Positions 1 through 9,580 of a DNA stretch of 11,952 bases are shown here, piece after piece. The DNA is from Pseudomonadota bacterium (GTDB taxonomy: Bacteria; Pseudomonadota; Gammaproteobacteria; Xanthomonadales; Xanthomonadaceae): positions 1-11,952 of the forward strand of contig JAEXAG010000118.1 in the NCBI GenBank assembly GCA_023394655.1. The letters run 5' to 3'. The position numbers and the translations under genes are program-made. Under the pieces are notes generated by a model, which saw only the letters and a list, made by a program, of their open reading frames with translations, did not search any database and was not told the DNA's origin. Every line of letters begins with the position of its first letter. Position 1 is the first letter of the stretch.

Positions 1-661
1 TGTTCTGGCGGTTGAAGAAGTTGAAGATGATCACCGCCGGGATGGCCACGAACAGGCCGATCGCGGTCATGATCAGCGCCTCGCCCACCGGGCCGGCCAC
101 GGCCGAGATCGAGGCGTCGCCGGAGGCACCCATCGCGATCAGCGCGTGGTAGATGCCCCACACGGTGCCGAGCAGGCCGATGAACGGAGCGGTCGCGCCG
201 ACGGTGGCCAGCAGGGTCATGCCGTTCTGCAGCTTGGAGCTTTCACGCACCACGGCCTGGCGCAGGGCGCGGTCGACCAGTTCGGAACGGGTCATGCTTT
301 CGGTCAGGCGGCTGCCGTCGCCCTGGTGGCGCTGGTGGTGCGCGGCGGCCTTGGCGGCATCGAGGGCGATCTTGGAGAACGGCTCGGAAGCCGGCTGCTC
401 TTCCATGAAGCGGATGGCGTCCTGGGCGTTCGGGGTCTGCCAGAAGGTGCCCACCACGCGGTCGGCGCTGCCGCGCAGCTGCGCGTACTTCACCGACTTC
501 ACGACGAGATAGTAGATCGAGAGGATCGAGAACAGGACGAGAGTCAGGAACACGACCCAGAGCAGCAGGTCGAACTGCTGGATCAGGTCCTGGAAGCCCA
601 TGGCCTTGAAGGCCTCGGCGTTGGATGCACCGGCGGCGGGCGCGGGAGTTTGCTGCAGCAT
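1..661 (-). CDS. exbB: ExbB, TonB-system proton channel subunit (partial, C-terminus outside window)
   Basis: MotA/TolQ/ExbB-family inner-membrane proton channel that, with ExbD, uses the proton motive force to energise TonB for transport through outer-membrane receptors. The frame is open from an ATG at 661 to the left edge, 220 residues visible, with no stop. A first membrane segment lies at about residues 32-53 (LLLWVVFLTLVLFSILSIYY). A long cytoplasmic loop follows, then the conserved region with MTLLATVGATAPFIGLLGTV (about 148-167) and a third hydrophobic stretch EALIMTAIGLFVAIPAVII (about 194-212), all typical of ExbB. The start follows an AAAGG ribosome-binding site. The gene begins 68 bases after the tonB stop on the same strand, so the two are probably cotranscribed. 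ExbD is expected just beyond the left edge. TolQ is a related alternative, but the tonB neighbour favours ExbB. Confidence 0.93.
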   Translation of the reverse strand, partial: MLQQTPAPAAGASNAEAFKAMGFQDLIQQFDLLLWVVFLTLVLFSILSIYYLVVKSVKYAQLRGSADRVVGTFWQTPNAQDAIRFMEEQPASEPFSKIALDAAKAAAHHQRHQGDGSRLTESMTRSELVDRALRQAVVRESSKLQNGMTLLATVGATAPFIGLLGTVWGIYHALIAMGASGDASISAVAGPVGEALIMTAIGLFVAIPAVIIFNFFNRQN

Positions 662-729
662 GACGCTTACCTTTGTTGAGTGGATGAGAAGACCCAGCGG
701 GTCAATAGTGGAACCAGGAGCAGGAAGAA

Positions 730-1404
<675 letters not shown>

Positions 1405-1457
1405 GCGCTGGCTCGTTAAGTGTGTTCTGCTCGACGCGGCTGCGCCGTGGAAGGAAA

Positions 1458-1486
1458 GGGTTCCTGCCTTAGAGCGGCAGGAACCC
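1458..1486 (-). terminator. Rho-independent-like terminator after the TPR gene
   Basis: A perfect 11-bp inverted repeat (GGGTTCCTGCC / GGCAGGAACCC) encloses a 7-base loop. On the minus strand it is followed by the T-rich run TTTCCTTCC, and on the plus strand there is no such run, so it most likely ends minus-strand transcription. It lies about 67 bases past the stop of the TPR gene and 54 bases before the tonB start. This implies tonB-exbB may have its own promoter. A TATAAG at about 1492-1497 (minus strand) is a possible -10 without a good -35. Confidence 0.7.
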
Positions 1487-1552
1487 CCTAGCTTATACCA
1501 ACAATCGGGTCAGGCGCCATGCATGTCCCGGGCTTTTCATTGTGCAGGAAAA

Positions 1553-2632
1553 TTACTTCAGATTGACGAGCCGGTTCGCTTCGTCGCGATTCTTGACACC
1601 CTTCTCCAGCGCATGGCGGGCGGCTTCGCGGGTCTGCACCTTCTTGCCCTGCTGGTGGTAGATGCGCGCGAGGTTGAGCCAGGTCTCGCCATCCTCGGCC
1701 AGCGGCGCGGCAAGCGCGTAGAACTTGGCGGCGGCGTCCAGATCCTCGTCGAAGTAGGCACGGTTGGCGGTCACCGCCCAGGCGCGGCCGAGGTCGGCAT
1801 CGCGCGCGAGCACGCCCTTCGCCAGTCCGTCCTCGATCACTTCGGCGGCTTCCTTCCACTTCTCGTCGTTGAGCAGGCCGAAATACAGCGCACGGTATTC
1901 GCGGGCTTCGGTGAGCTGTCCGCGCGAGCGCGCCTGTTCCAGCAGGGCGTTGGCCTCGGTGAACTTGTCGGCCTGCTGCAGCGTGGCGACCGCGTTCATC
2001 AGCAGGCGCTTGTCGTCGGGGTTCTTCGCCAGCAACTGCTGGAACAGGGCGGCCGCTTCCTCGTTGCGCTCGGCGCTTGCGAGCAGGCCGGCCTTCATGG
2101 TGAGGTACTTGGGATCCTCGCTGCGGGTTTCGGCGAGGAAGCGGTCGATGGTGGCGATGGCCGCGGCATAGTCCTCGGCCTGCGATTCGGTCACCGCGAG
2201 GTTGCTCATCATGCGGTAATGGTTGTTGTTGTCGAGGCCGTTGGCATCCAGCGACGCGCGATAGTAGGTCGCGGCCTTGGCGAGGTCATCGACTTCGGTC
2301 GCCGCGACCGCAGCCATCTGGTAGGCCAGCGACTTCTCGTAGGCATTCGTGGCGGATTCCGCGAACGGCACGGCGCGGGCCAGCAGCTCGGCGTACTTCT
2401 CTTCCTCGTAGAGCTTGTTCATCGCCTGCAATTCGCGCAGGCCGCGCGGGGTCGGGCGGACATCGGGCTCCTGGCGGCTGGCGGCGGGGAATTCGGCGAC
2501 CTTCTGTTCCTGCTGCTGCTGGGCGGCGCGCCGCTCCTGACGCTTGCTGGCCTGCGCGAACGCGGGCGCGGCGATCGTCGTGGACAGGGCGAGTGCGATC
2601 GAAACGGTCAGCACGCGACGAATGGAAGTCAT
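1553..2632 (-). CDS. Secreted tetratricopeptide-repeat protein, possible TonB-system partner
   Basis: A 359-residue protein with a signal peptide (basic MTSIRR, hydrophobic core at about 7-22, AFA cleavage site near residue 26), so it is probably periplasmic. A Gln/Arg-rich stretch at about 30-45 follows. The rest is helical with repeated TPR-like pairs: about 66-127 (ALLARAVPF and AYEKSLAY region), 140-170, 176-205, 208-237, 246-273, 285-312 and 317-348 (ETWLNLARIYHQQGKKVQTR). TPRs bind proteins and this one carries no visible catalytic motif. The ATG at 2632 has a good GGAG seven bases upstream. It lies between the M48 protease gene and tonB. TPR proteins next to tonB are often annotated as putative TonB-system components in gammaproteobacteria. 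A role with the neighbouring protease is the alternative. Its partner is inferred only from context. Confidence 0.85.
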   Translation of the reverse strand: MTSIRRVLTVSIALALSTTIAAPAFAQASKRQERRAAQQQQEQKVAEFPAASRQEPDVRPTPRGLRELQAMNKLYEEEKYAELLARAVPFAESATNAYEKSLAYQMAAVAATEVDDLAKAATYYRASLDANGLDNNNHYRMMSNLAVTESQAEDYAAAIATIDRFLAETRSEDPKYLTMKAGLLASAERNEEAAALFQQLLAKNPDDKRLLMNAVATLQQADKFTEANALLEQARSRGQLTEAREYRALYFGLLNDEKWKEAAEVIEDGLAKGVLARDADLGRAWAVTANRAYFDEDLDAAAKFYALAAPLAEDGETWLNLARIYHQQGKKVQTREAARHALEKGVKNRDEANRLVNLK

Positions 2633-2686
2633 GGGTTTTCTCCAATCAGGACACGCCCGGCGGGCGACAGGCGGATAAAACTAGCA

Positions 2687-2743
2687 GATGCCCGTGACCC
2701 CGGCAGTTCCGTACCGGGGGGGATTCAGTTTTCAGCGGGCATC
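2687..2743 (-). other. Nested inverted repeat between the M48 and TPR genes
   Basis: An outer 8-bp pair (GATGCCCG 2687-2694 / CGGGCATC 2736-2743) encloses an inner 6-bp pair (CCCCGG 2698-2703 / CCGGGG 2714-2719). It begins 18 bases past the M48 stop. There is no T-run on either side, so it is not a canonical terminator. It could be a 3' stabilising or processing structure, or chance in GC-rich DNA. Confidence 0.35.
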
Positions 2744-2760
2744 CTGGGCCGCGGTGCGCG

Positions 2761-3576
2761 TCAGCCGCAATTGGGCTTTCGGCCGCTTGCACGGGCCTGT
2801 TCGTAGGTGCTGACCAGGCCCGTCGCACGCTGGGTCATCTCGCTCAGCCGGGCCTGCGGATCCGGGTGGGTGGAGAGCCATTGGGGTGCGCGATTGCCGC
2901 TGGCGGCGATCATGTTCTGCCACAGGTTCACCGCCTGGCGCGGATCGAAACCGGCCTTCGCCATCAGCTGCTGGCCGACGATGTCGGCTTCGGTTTCCTG
3001 GGCGCGCGAACCCGGCAGCAGGAAGGCGCTCTGGGCCGTCAGGCCGCCAAGCTGCCCGACGGTTTGGGCGGCTCCCTGCCCGTAACGTGCGCCCGCCAGC
3101 GCACCGGCGATCTGCACGGCCGACTGGGCGCCGAGCTGGCGGGTGATGCGCTCGTTGTGGTGATTGGCGATCACGTGGCCGATCTCGTGCGCCACCACGG
3201 CGGCGAGCTGGTCCTGGTTCCTGGCGACGGTGAAGATGCCCGTGTACAGTCCGACCTTGCCCCCCGGGAGCGCGAACGCATTGGGGTTGTTGTCCTGGAA
3301 GAGGGCGTTTTCCCAGCTGTAGCGCTGCCAGTCTGCCGGCAGTTCACGGACGATCGTGGTGACCACGCAATTCACGTAGTTGCGTTGGCGCGCATCGCTG
3401 GCCTGCGCCTTTTGCGCCTTCAGTTCGGCGAACGCCTGCGCGCCCATCTGGTCGAGCTGGGCCTGCGGCACCGCGCCCACCATCTGGGTGCGGCCCGTGG
3501 GCGAGGTGGTGGTGGCACAGGCCGCGGCGGTCGCGGCGACGATGGCGGCGAAAAGGAGCTTGCGGGGCATGCGCAT
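2761..3576 (-). CDS. M48-family zinc metalloprotease, predicted lipoprotein
   Basis: A 271-residue peptidase of the M48 family, the group including LoiP/YggG, YcaL and the catalytic half of BepA. These act in the periplasm on misfolded or stalled envelope proteins. The N-terminus MRMPRKLLFAAIVAATAAAC is a lipoprotein signal with the lipidated Cys at 20. The zinc site is HEIGH (His130, Glu131, His134), with the third ligand probably Glu194 in ETEAD. The conserved STHPDPQAR (about 235-243, His237) is also present. Cys70 and the penultimate Cys270 could pair. The length suits a single-domain M48 enzyme without the TPR half of BepA. The ATG at 3576 has AGGAAG at good spacing; Met3 is possible but less well placed. 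A TTGACG at 3635-3640 is a possible -35, with no clear -10. The TPR gene lies 128 bases downstream. Confidence 0.9.
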   Translation of the reverse strand: MRMPRKLLFAAIVAATAAACATTTSPTGRTQMVGAVPQAQLDQMGAQAFAELKAQKAQASDARQRNYVNCVVTTIVRELPADWQRYSWENALFQDNNPNAFALPGGKVGLYTGIFTVARNQDQLAAVVAHEIGHVIANHHNERITRQLGAQSAVQIAGALAGARYGQGAAQTVGQLGGLTAQSAFLLPGSRAQETEADIVGQQLMAKAGFDPRQAVNLWQNMIAASGNRAPQWLSTHPDPQARLSEMTQRATGLVSTYEQARASGRKPNCG

Positions 3577-3665
3577 GGCGATCTTCCTGAATGAGTGATC
3601 TGTACAGGTTGTAAATGGCCGGGGTTGAAAGCCGCGTCAAGCCGCCGGAACCGTTTCGCCGGCGC

Positions 3666-4457
3666 TCAGGCTGGCGCCAGGAACAGCGCCGCCACGGCAT
3701 TGTTCACCGCGTGCGCCGCCACGGCCGCCCACCACGTCCCGGTACGGCGGTGGAGCCACGCGAATGCCGCGCCCATGAGCGCATAGAAGCCCAGCAGGCC
3801 GGCGTGCATCAACCACGGATGATCGCTGCCAAGCGGCGGCTCGTGGAGCAGGCCGAACAGCAGGCTGGTCGCCACCAGCCCGATCCATGGGCGTCCGGCG
3901 GCGAGCAGGCGACCGAACAGGATGCGGCGGAACAGCAATTCCTCCGCCAGCGGCGCCAGCACCACCGCCACCAGGATCAGCCACAACGGATTGGCCGCGT
4001 ACAGCGCCTCCAGGAGCTTCATGTTGCCGGGATCCGGCACATCCCCGGCAAGCGAAAGGAGTTCGGTCAGCAGCGCACTGGCGGCCACCAGTGCCAGTCC
4101 GGTGAGGACGGCATCGCGCCAGGTGCGCGGATCGCGCAGGGCGGCCGGTTCATCGACCGGCGGATGCCGGGTGAAGGCGCGCATCCGGACCAGCAGCAGG
4201 CCGGCGATTAGCATCGACAGGCCGCCGCTGACGGCGATGAAGACCTCGCTCGGGCTTTGCCAGGGATCGGGCCGCGCCGCGCCGGGCCCGGCCTGCAGGC
4301 TGTCCAGAAGCCCCCAGCCGACCATCGACAGGGACATCAAGAGCAGCATGAGGGCGGCCGCGAGCAGGAAATCGCCCGCCATCGCGAGCAAGGGGAAGCG
4401 TCCGGCCGAGGTGGCCGGAGGAATGGGCGGGCGAGGCGTGTCCATGGCGGCCATCAT
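3666..4457 (-). CDS. CPBP-family intramembrane metalloprotease
   Basis: A 263-residue polytopic membrane protein of the CPBP (CAAX protease and bacteriocin-processing, Abi) family, related to Rce1. It has hydrophobic segments at about 22-48, 72-92, 115-138, 158-172, 190-206, 215-236 and 243-261. The family motifs are visible in order: EELLFRR with Glu172, Glu173 and Arg177; FGLLHEP with His205; and HAVNN with His249 and Asn253. These residues form the proposed catalytic site, so an active enzyme is likely, but bacterial members have varied and mostly unknown substrates. Start choice is uncertain. ATGs at 4457 and 4454 sit almost on top of GGGGAG, while the ATG at 4445 (MDTPRPP) has 12 bases of spacing. 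It begins 53 bases after the gyrB stop without a convincing terminator, so readthrough from gyrB is likely. Confidence 0.88.
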   Translation of the reverse strand: MMAAMDTPRPPIPPATSAGRFPLLAMAGDFLLAAALMLLLMSLSMVGWGLLDSLQAGPGAARPDPWQSPSEVFIAVSGGLSMLIAGLLLVRMRAFTRHPPVDEPAALRDPRTWRDAVLTGLALVAASALLTELLSLAGDVPDPGNMKLLEALYAANPLWLILVAVVLAPLAEELLFRRILFGRLLAAGRPWIGLVATSLLFGLLHEPPLGSDHPWLMHAGLLGFYALMGAAFAWLHRRTGTWWAAVAAHAVNNAVAALFLAPA

Positions 4458-4510
4458 CTCCCCTGCCCGGCCGCGTGCAAAGGCCGGCGGCCGTGGCGGG
4501 AATGCCGCGA

Positions 4511-7035
<2,525 letters not shown>

Positions 7036-7077
7036 TTTCGGCCATTTCGCCGTCGGTCGAGGGGTTCCCGGAGACGT

Positions 7078-8157
7078 TCAGGGCACAGGTATGACCTCTC
7101 CATGTTCCACGTGGAACGTGGTGATCGGCAACCCGGCGATCTCCGCCGGGGCCTCGACACCGGTCATGAAAACCTGGGCGTTGGCCGCCTGAAGTTCGGC
7201 CAGCACCCGCCCCCGATGCCGGGAATCCAGCTCCGAGGCGAAATCATCCAGCAACATCAGCGGCCATTCGCCACGCTCGGCATGGAAATGCCGGGCCTGC
7301 GCCCAGAGACAGGCCAAAGCCACCAGCTTCGCCTGTCCGCGCGAATATGGCGTCCGGTCCGGCCGGGCGACGAAATCCACCCGCCAGTCGGCACGGTGCG
7401 GACCGACACCGGTATGCCCCAGCGCCAGATCGCGCTCCCGCCCCAGGAGCAAGGCATCAAGCAGGGACACCTGATCCTGTTTCCAGCCCGACGACAAGCC
7501 CAACGAAGCGATGCCGAAATCCGGCAGCAATTGTTCGGTCACGGCCTGAAGATGCGGCAAGAGCGCTGCGACGTATGCCGCCCGCCGCCCCTGCAGCGGC
7601 TCGCCGGCATCGGCAAGCTCGCGATCCCAGGCATCCAGCTGGGATCCCGCCTGCCGTGCCTTCAACAAGGCGTTGCGTTGCTTCAGTGCACGCAGGTAGC
7701 GCCGCCACAGCGCGAGATAACCCTGTTCCACGTGGAACAAACCCCAATCGAGGAAGCGGCGACGGGGCTCCCCACCACCGGAAACCAGCGCATGGCTGTT
7801 GGGCTCGAAGGTGGAAACCGGAAACGTGGCGCACAGATCGCCCAACTGCCCGACATCCTGGCCATCCAGGCGCGCCGACCACTGGTTGCCTGCATGGCGA
7901 AGCCCTGCGCGATGGGTGATGCCCTTGCCATCCGTCCATTCCGCATAGACCTGGAGGGCGGAAGCACCACTTCGGATCACGCCATCGCGCACACGACCAC
8001 GGAAGCTGCGCCCGTAACCCAGCAGATGCAGGGCTTCCAGTACGCTGGTCTTGCCCGCACCGTTTTCGCCGATCAGAAGGTTGAGTCCGGGGCCGGGCAC
8101 CAGGCTCGCGCGTTCGATCGAGCGCACGTCATGCAATTCGATGCGGCTCAGGCGCAC
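7078..8157 (-). CDS. recF: DNA replication and repair protein RecF
   Basis: An SMC-like ABC ATPase that binds gapped DNA and helps RecO/RecR load RecA at stalled forks. The 359-residue protein has a Walker A GENGAGKTS (30-38), an ABC signature-like YSRGQAK (271-277), a Walker B PLMLLDD ending in Asp304-Asp305 and a D-loop SELD (308-311), all standard for RecF. The start is GTG at 8157 (GTG CGC CTG AGC): the frame has no better in-frame start upstream, and MRLSRIELHDVRS is a normal RecF N-terminus. The ribosome-binding site is weak. The terminator after dnaN suggests recF depends on readthrough or its own promoter. Two parS palindromes lie in the frame and both encode FHVE (141-144 and 348-351). 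Confidence 0.97.
   Translation of the reverse strand: MRLSRIELHDVRSIERASLVPGPGLNLLIGENGAGKTSVLEALHLLGYGRSFRGRVRDGVIRSGASALQVYAEWTDGKGITHRAGLRHAGNQWSARLDGQDVGQLGDLCATFPVSTFEPNSHALVSGGGEPRRRFLDWGLFHVEQGYLALWRRYLRALKQRNALLKARQAGSQLDAWDRELADAGEPLQGRRAAYVAALLPHLQAVTEQLLPDFGIASLGLSSGWKQDQVSLLDALLLGRERDLALGHTGVGPHRADWRVDFVARPDRTPYSRGQAKLVALACLWAQARHFHAERGEWPLMLLDDFASELDSRHRGRVLAELQAANAQVFMTGVEAPAEIAGLPITTFHVEHGEVIPVP
7103..7118. promoter_or_regulatory. parS: parS-like ParB-binding site 1 (in the 3' end of recF)
   Basis: TGTTCCACGTGGAACG matches the perfect palindrome TGTTCCACGTGGAACA at 15 of 16 positions; only the last base differs. parS sites nucleate ParB for chromosome segregation and cluster near oriC. 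This one codes for the FHVE at RecF residues 348-351, close to the C-terminus. Confidence 0.85.
7724..7739. promoter_or_regulatory. parS: parS ParB-binding site 2 (inside recF)
   Basis: TGTTCCACGTGGAACA is a perfect 16-bp palindrome of the form used as parS in pseudomonads and related bacteria. It lies in the middle of recF and encodes FHVE at residues 141-144. It is 621 bases from site 1. Confidence 0.92.
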
Positions 8158-8173
8158 GTCAGCCGAGCCACAT

Positions 8174-8206
8174 GCAAATGAAAGCGCCCGGATCGTGCCG
8201 GGCGCT
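8174..8206 (-). terminator. Rho-independent terminator after dnaN
   Basis: A 9-bp GC-rich stem (AGCGCCCGG 8183-8191 / CCGGGCGCT 8198-8206) with a 6-base loop. On the minus strand it is followed by TTTCATTT. It lies 33 bases past the dnaN stop and just before the recF start, and it ends two bases from parS site 3. Confidence 0.75.
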
Positions 8207-8208
8207 CA

Positions 8209-8224
8209 TGTTCCACGTGAAACA
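8209..8224. promoter_or_regulatory. parS: parS ParB-binding site 3 (recF-dnaN gap)
   Basis: TGTTCCACGTGAAACA fits the broad bacterial parS consensus TGTTNCACGTGAAACA exactly. It is intergenic, between the dnaN stop and the dnaN terminator, 485 bases from site 2 and about 1.2 kb from the probable oriC. Confidence 0.93.
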
Positions 8225-8238
8225 GACGATGGGCACGG

Positions 8239-9336
8239 TCAGAGGCGCAGCGGCATGACCACGTGGCGACTGCGCGCGTTGCCGGCTTCCTGCACCAGCG
8301 CGGAGGAGTTCGCATCGCGCATCGAAATGATCACGTTCTCGTCGCGCAGGGCGCCGAGCGCATCCAGCAGATAGGTCACGTTGAAGCCGATCGCCAAAGC
8401 ATCCACGCGGGTATCGGCCTCGACCTCTTCCTGGGCCTCTTCCTGCTCCGGATTGTTGGTCTGGATGCGAAGCAGGTTCGGAGACACCTCGACGCGAACG
8501 CCGCGGTATTTCTCGTTGGAAAGGATCGCCGCGCGCTGCAGCGACGCACGCAGCGCTTCGCGATCCACCGTCACCTGCTTGTCGGCACCGATCGGGATCA
8601 CCGCCTCGTAATCCGGGAAACGGCCATCGATGAGCTTGGAGGTGAAGGTGACATCGTCACGCTTGACCCGGATGTGCGAGCGGCCCAATTCCAGATCCAG
8701 GACGCGATCGCCGCCCTCCAGGAGGCGCTGCAGCTCCTGCACGCCCTTGCGCGGCACGATGATCTGGCGCTTCTGCCCGCCTTGCTCCAGCTCCGCCTCG
8801 CACAGCGCCAGGCGATGGCCGTCGGTGGCCACGCAACGCAGGGAACCGTCTCGCAGGTCGAACAACAAGCCGTTGAGGTAGTAGCGCACGTCCTGCTGGG
8901 CCATCGCGAAAGCGGTGCGATCGATCAGTTCCTTCAGCGAGGATTCCGGCACCTGCACGTGCTCGGTGGCATCGACTTCGTCGATCGAGGGGAAATCGTT
9001 GGCCGGCAGGCTGGCCAGGCTGAAGCGGCTGCGACCCGCCTGCACGGTGATCTTCTCCCCGGACTGGCTGACGGTGATCCGGCTGCCGTCGGGCAGGGCA
9101 CGCACGATGTCGAAGAACTTGCGGGCCGGAATCGTGGTTTCACCGGACTCGGTGTCCTGCGCATCGGCGCGCGCGATCATTTCCACTTCCAGATCCGTCC
9201 CGGTCAGGGAGAGTCTGCCGTCTTCCACCTGCATCAGAAGATTGGCGAGAACCGGGAGCGTCTGGCGGCGTTCCACGACATTCACCACTTGGGCGAGAGG
9301 TTTGAGCAGGGCTTCGCGTTGCAGGGAGAAACGCAT
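8239..9336 (-). CDS. dnaN: DNA polymerase III beta sliding clamp
   Basis: The ring-shaped clamp that tethers DNA polymerase III to DNA. The 365-residue protein begins MRFSLQREALLKPLAQVVNV, the usual beta-clamp N-terminus, and ends in ARSRHVVMPLRL, matching the family's conserved VMP(M/L)R(L/V) tail, which helps shape the partner-binding pocket. Three repeated clamp domains span about 1-120, 127-245 and 248-365. They include CVATDGHRLA in domain 2 and KLIDGRFPDY at the start of domain 3. An acidic stretch NNPEQEEAQEEVEADTR lies in domain 3. The ATG at 9336 is chosen over an upstream in-frame TTG at 9366 because it matches the family start and has AAGGA eight bases upstream. A strong terminator follows the stop. 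Confidence 0.99.
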   Translation of the reverse strand: MRFSLQREALLKPLAQVVNVVERRQTLPVLANLLMQVEDGRLSLTGTDLEVEMIARADAQDTESGETTIPARKFFDIVRALPDGSRITVSQSGEKITVQAGRSRFSLASLPANDFPSIDEVDATEHVQVPESSLKELIDRTAFAMAQQDVRYYLNGLLFDLRDGSLRCVATDGHRLALCEAELEQGGQKRQIIVPRKGVQELQRLLEGGDRVLDLELGRSHIRVKRDDVTFTSKLIDGRFPDYEAVIPIGADKQVTVDREALRASLQRAAILSNEKYRGVRVEVSPNLLRIQTNNPEQEEAQEEVEADTRVDALAIGFNVTYLLDALGALRDENVIISMRDANSSALVQEAGNARSRHVVMPLRL

Positions 9337-9439
9337 GTTTCGGGTCCTTGGATGGTCGTGGCTCAATGCTTCTGGAACTGTAAAACTTCAAGAACGTGGT
9401 GGAGCTGGTGTCGCGGAAACCGGTTCAAAACTGCTTCAA

Positions 9440-9462
9440 GTCTTTGATTTTCAATGATTATT
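9440..9462. other. AT-rich candidate DNA-unwinding element
   Basis: A 23-base run with only about five G or C bases, in a gap otherwise near the genomic average. It lies about 50 bases from the nearest DnaA box, a usual distance for an unwinding element. Confidence 0.5.
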
Positions 9463-9510
9463 CCGCAGGTTCAACCATGGCGGGAAGCGGTGGTGAAGCG
9501 TGGAGCAAGT

Positions 9511-9519
9511 TGTGGACAA
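9511..9519 (-). promoter_or_regulatory. DnaA box
   Basis: TGTGGACAA on the plus strand, i.e. TTGTCCACA on the minus strand, differs from the consensus TTATCCACA at one base. It faces the box at 9546. Confidence 0.75.
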
Positions 9520-9545
9520 CTTTCGGGCCGGATTTCATCCCCAGT

Positions 9546-9554
9546 TTGTCCACA
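9546..9554 (+). promoter_or_regulatory. DnaA box
   Basis: TTGTCCACA, one base from the consensus TTATCCACA, 26 bases from the opposing box and 27 bases from the dnaA stop. Confidence 0.75.
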
Positions 9555-9580
9555 GGCACTGCACATACTCTTCGAAAACC

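Larger units (their letters stand above)
9337..9580. other. oriC: Probable chromosomal origin oriC (dnaA-dnaN gap)
   Basis: The 244-base gap between dnaA and dnaN holds two DnaA boxes of the form TTGTCCACA in opposite orientation: 9511-9519 (minus strand) and 9546-9554 (plus strand). A weak box, TCATCCCCA, lies at 9535-9543. Next to them is an AT-rich stretch at about 9440-9462 (TTGATTTTCAATGATTATT), which stands out in this GC-rich sequence and is the likely unwinding element. TTCAA occurs five times (from 9387, 9424, 9435, 9450 and 9470). The parS sites nearby support the assignment. No clear dnaN promoter is visible. Position and boxes are seen; origin function is inferred. Confidence 0.75.

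Noticed and set aside
146..679. 177-codon plus-strand open frame
   Set aside because: It is the antisense shadow of exbB, whose minus-strand frame gives a full ExbB sequence up to the window edge.
4458..4510. CCGGCC/GGCCGG inverted repeat between gyrB and the CPBP gene as a terminator
   Set aside because: Only six base pairs with a long loop and no T-run; expected by chance at this GC content.
8255..8270. Further CACGTG hexamers (for example near 8260, 1012, 3173 and 8957)
   Set aside because: Their flanks do not match the 16-bp parS palindrome.
9337..9366. Extended dnaN start at a TTG ten codons upstream
   Set aside because: The ATG at 9336 gives the family's normal N-terminus and has an AAGGA site; the extra residues do not resemble DnaN.
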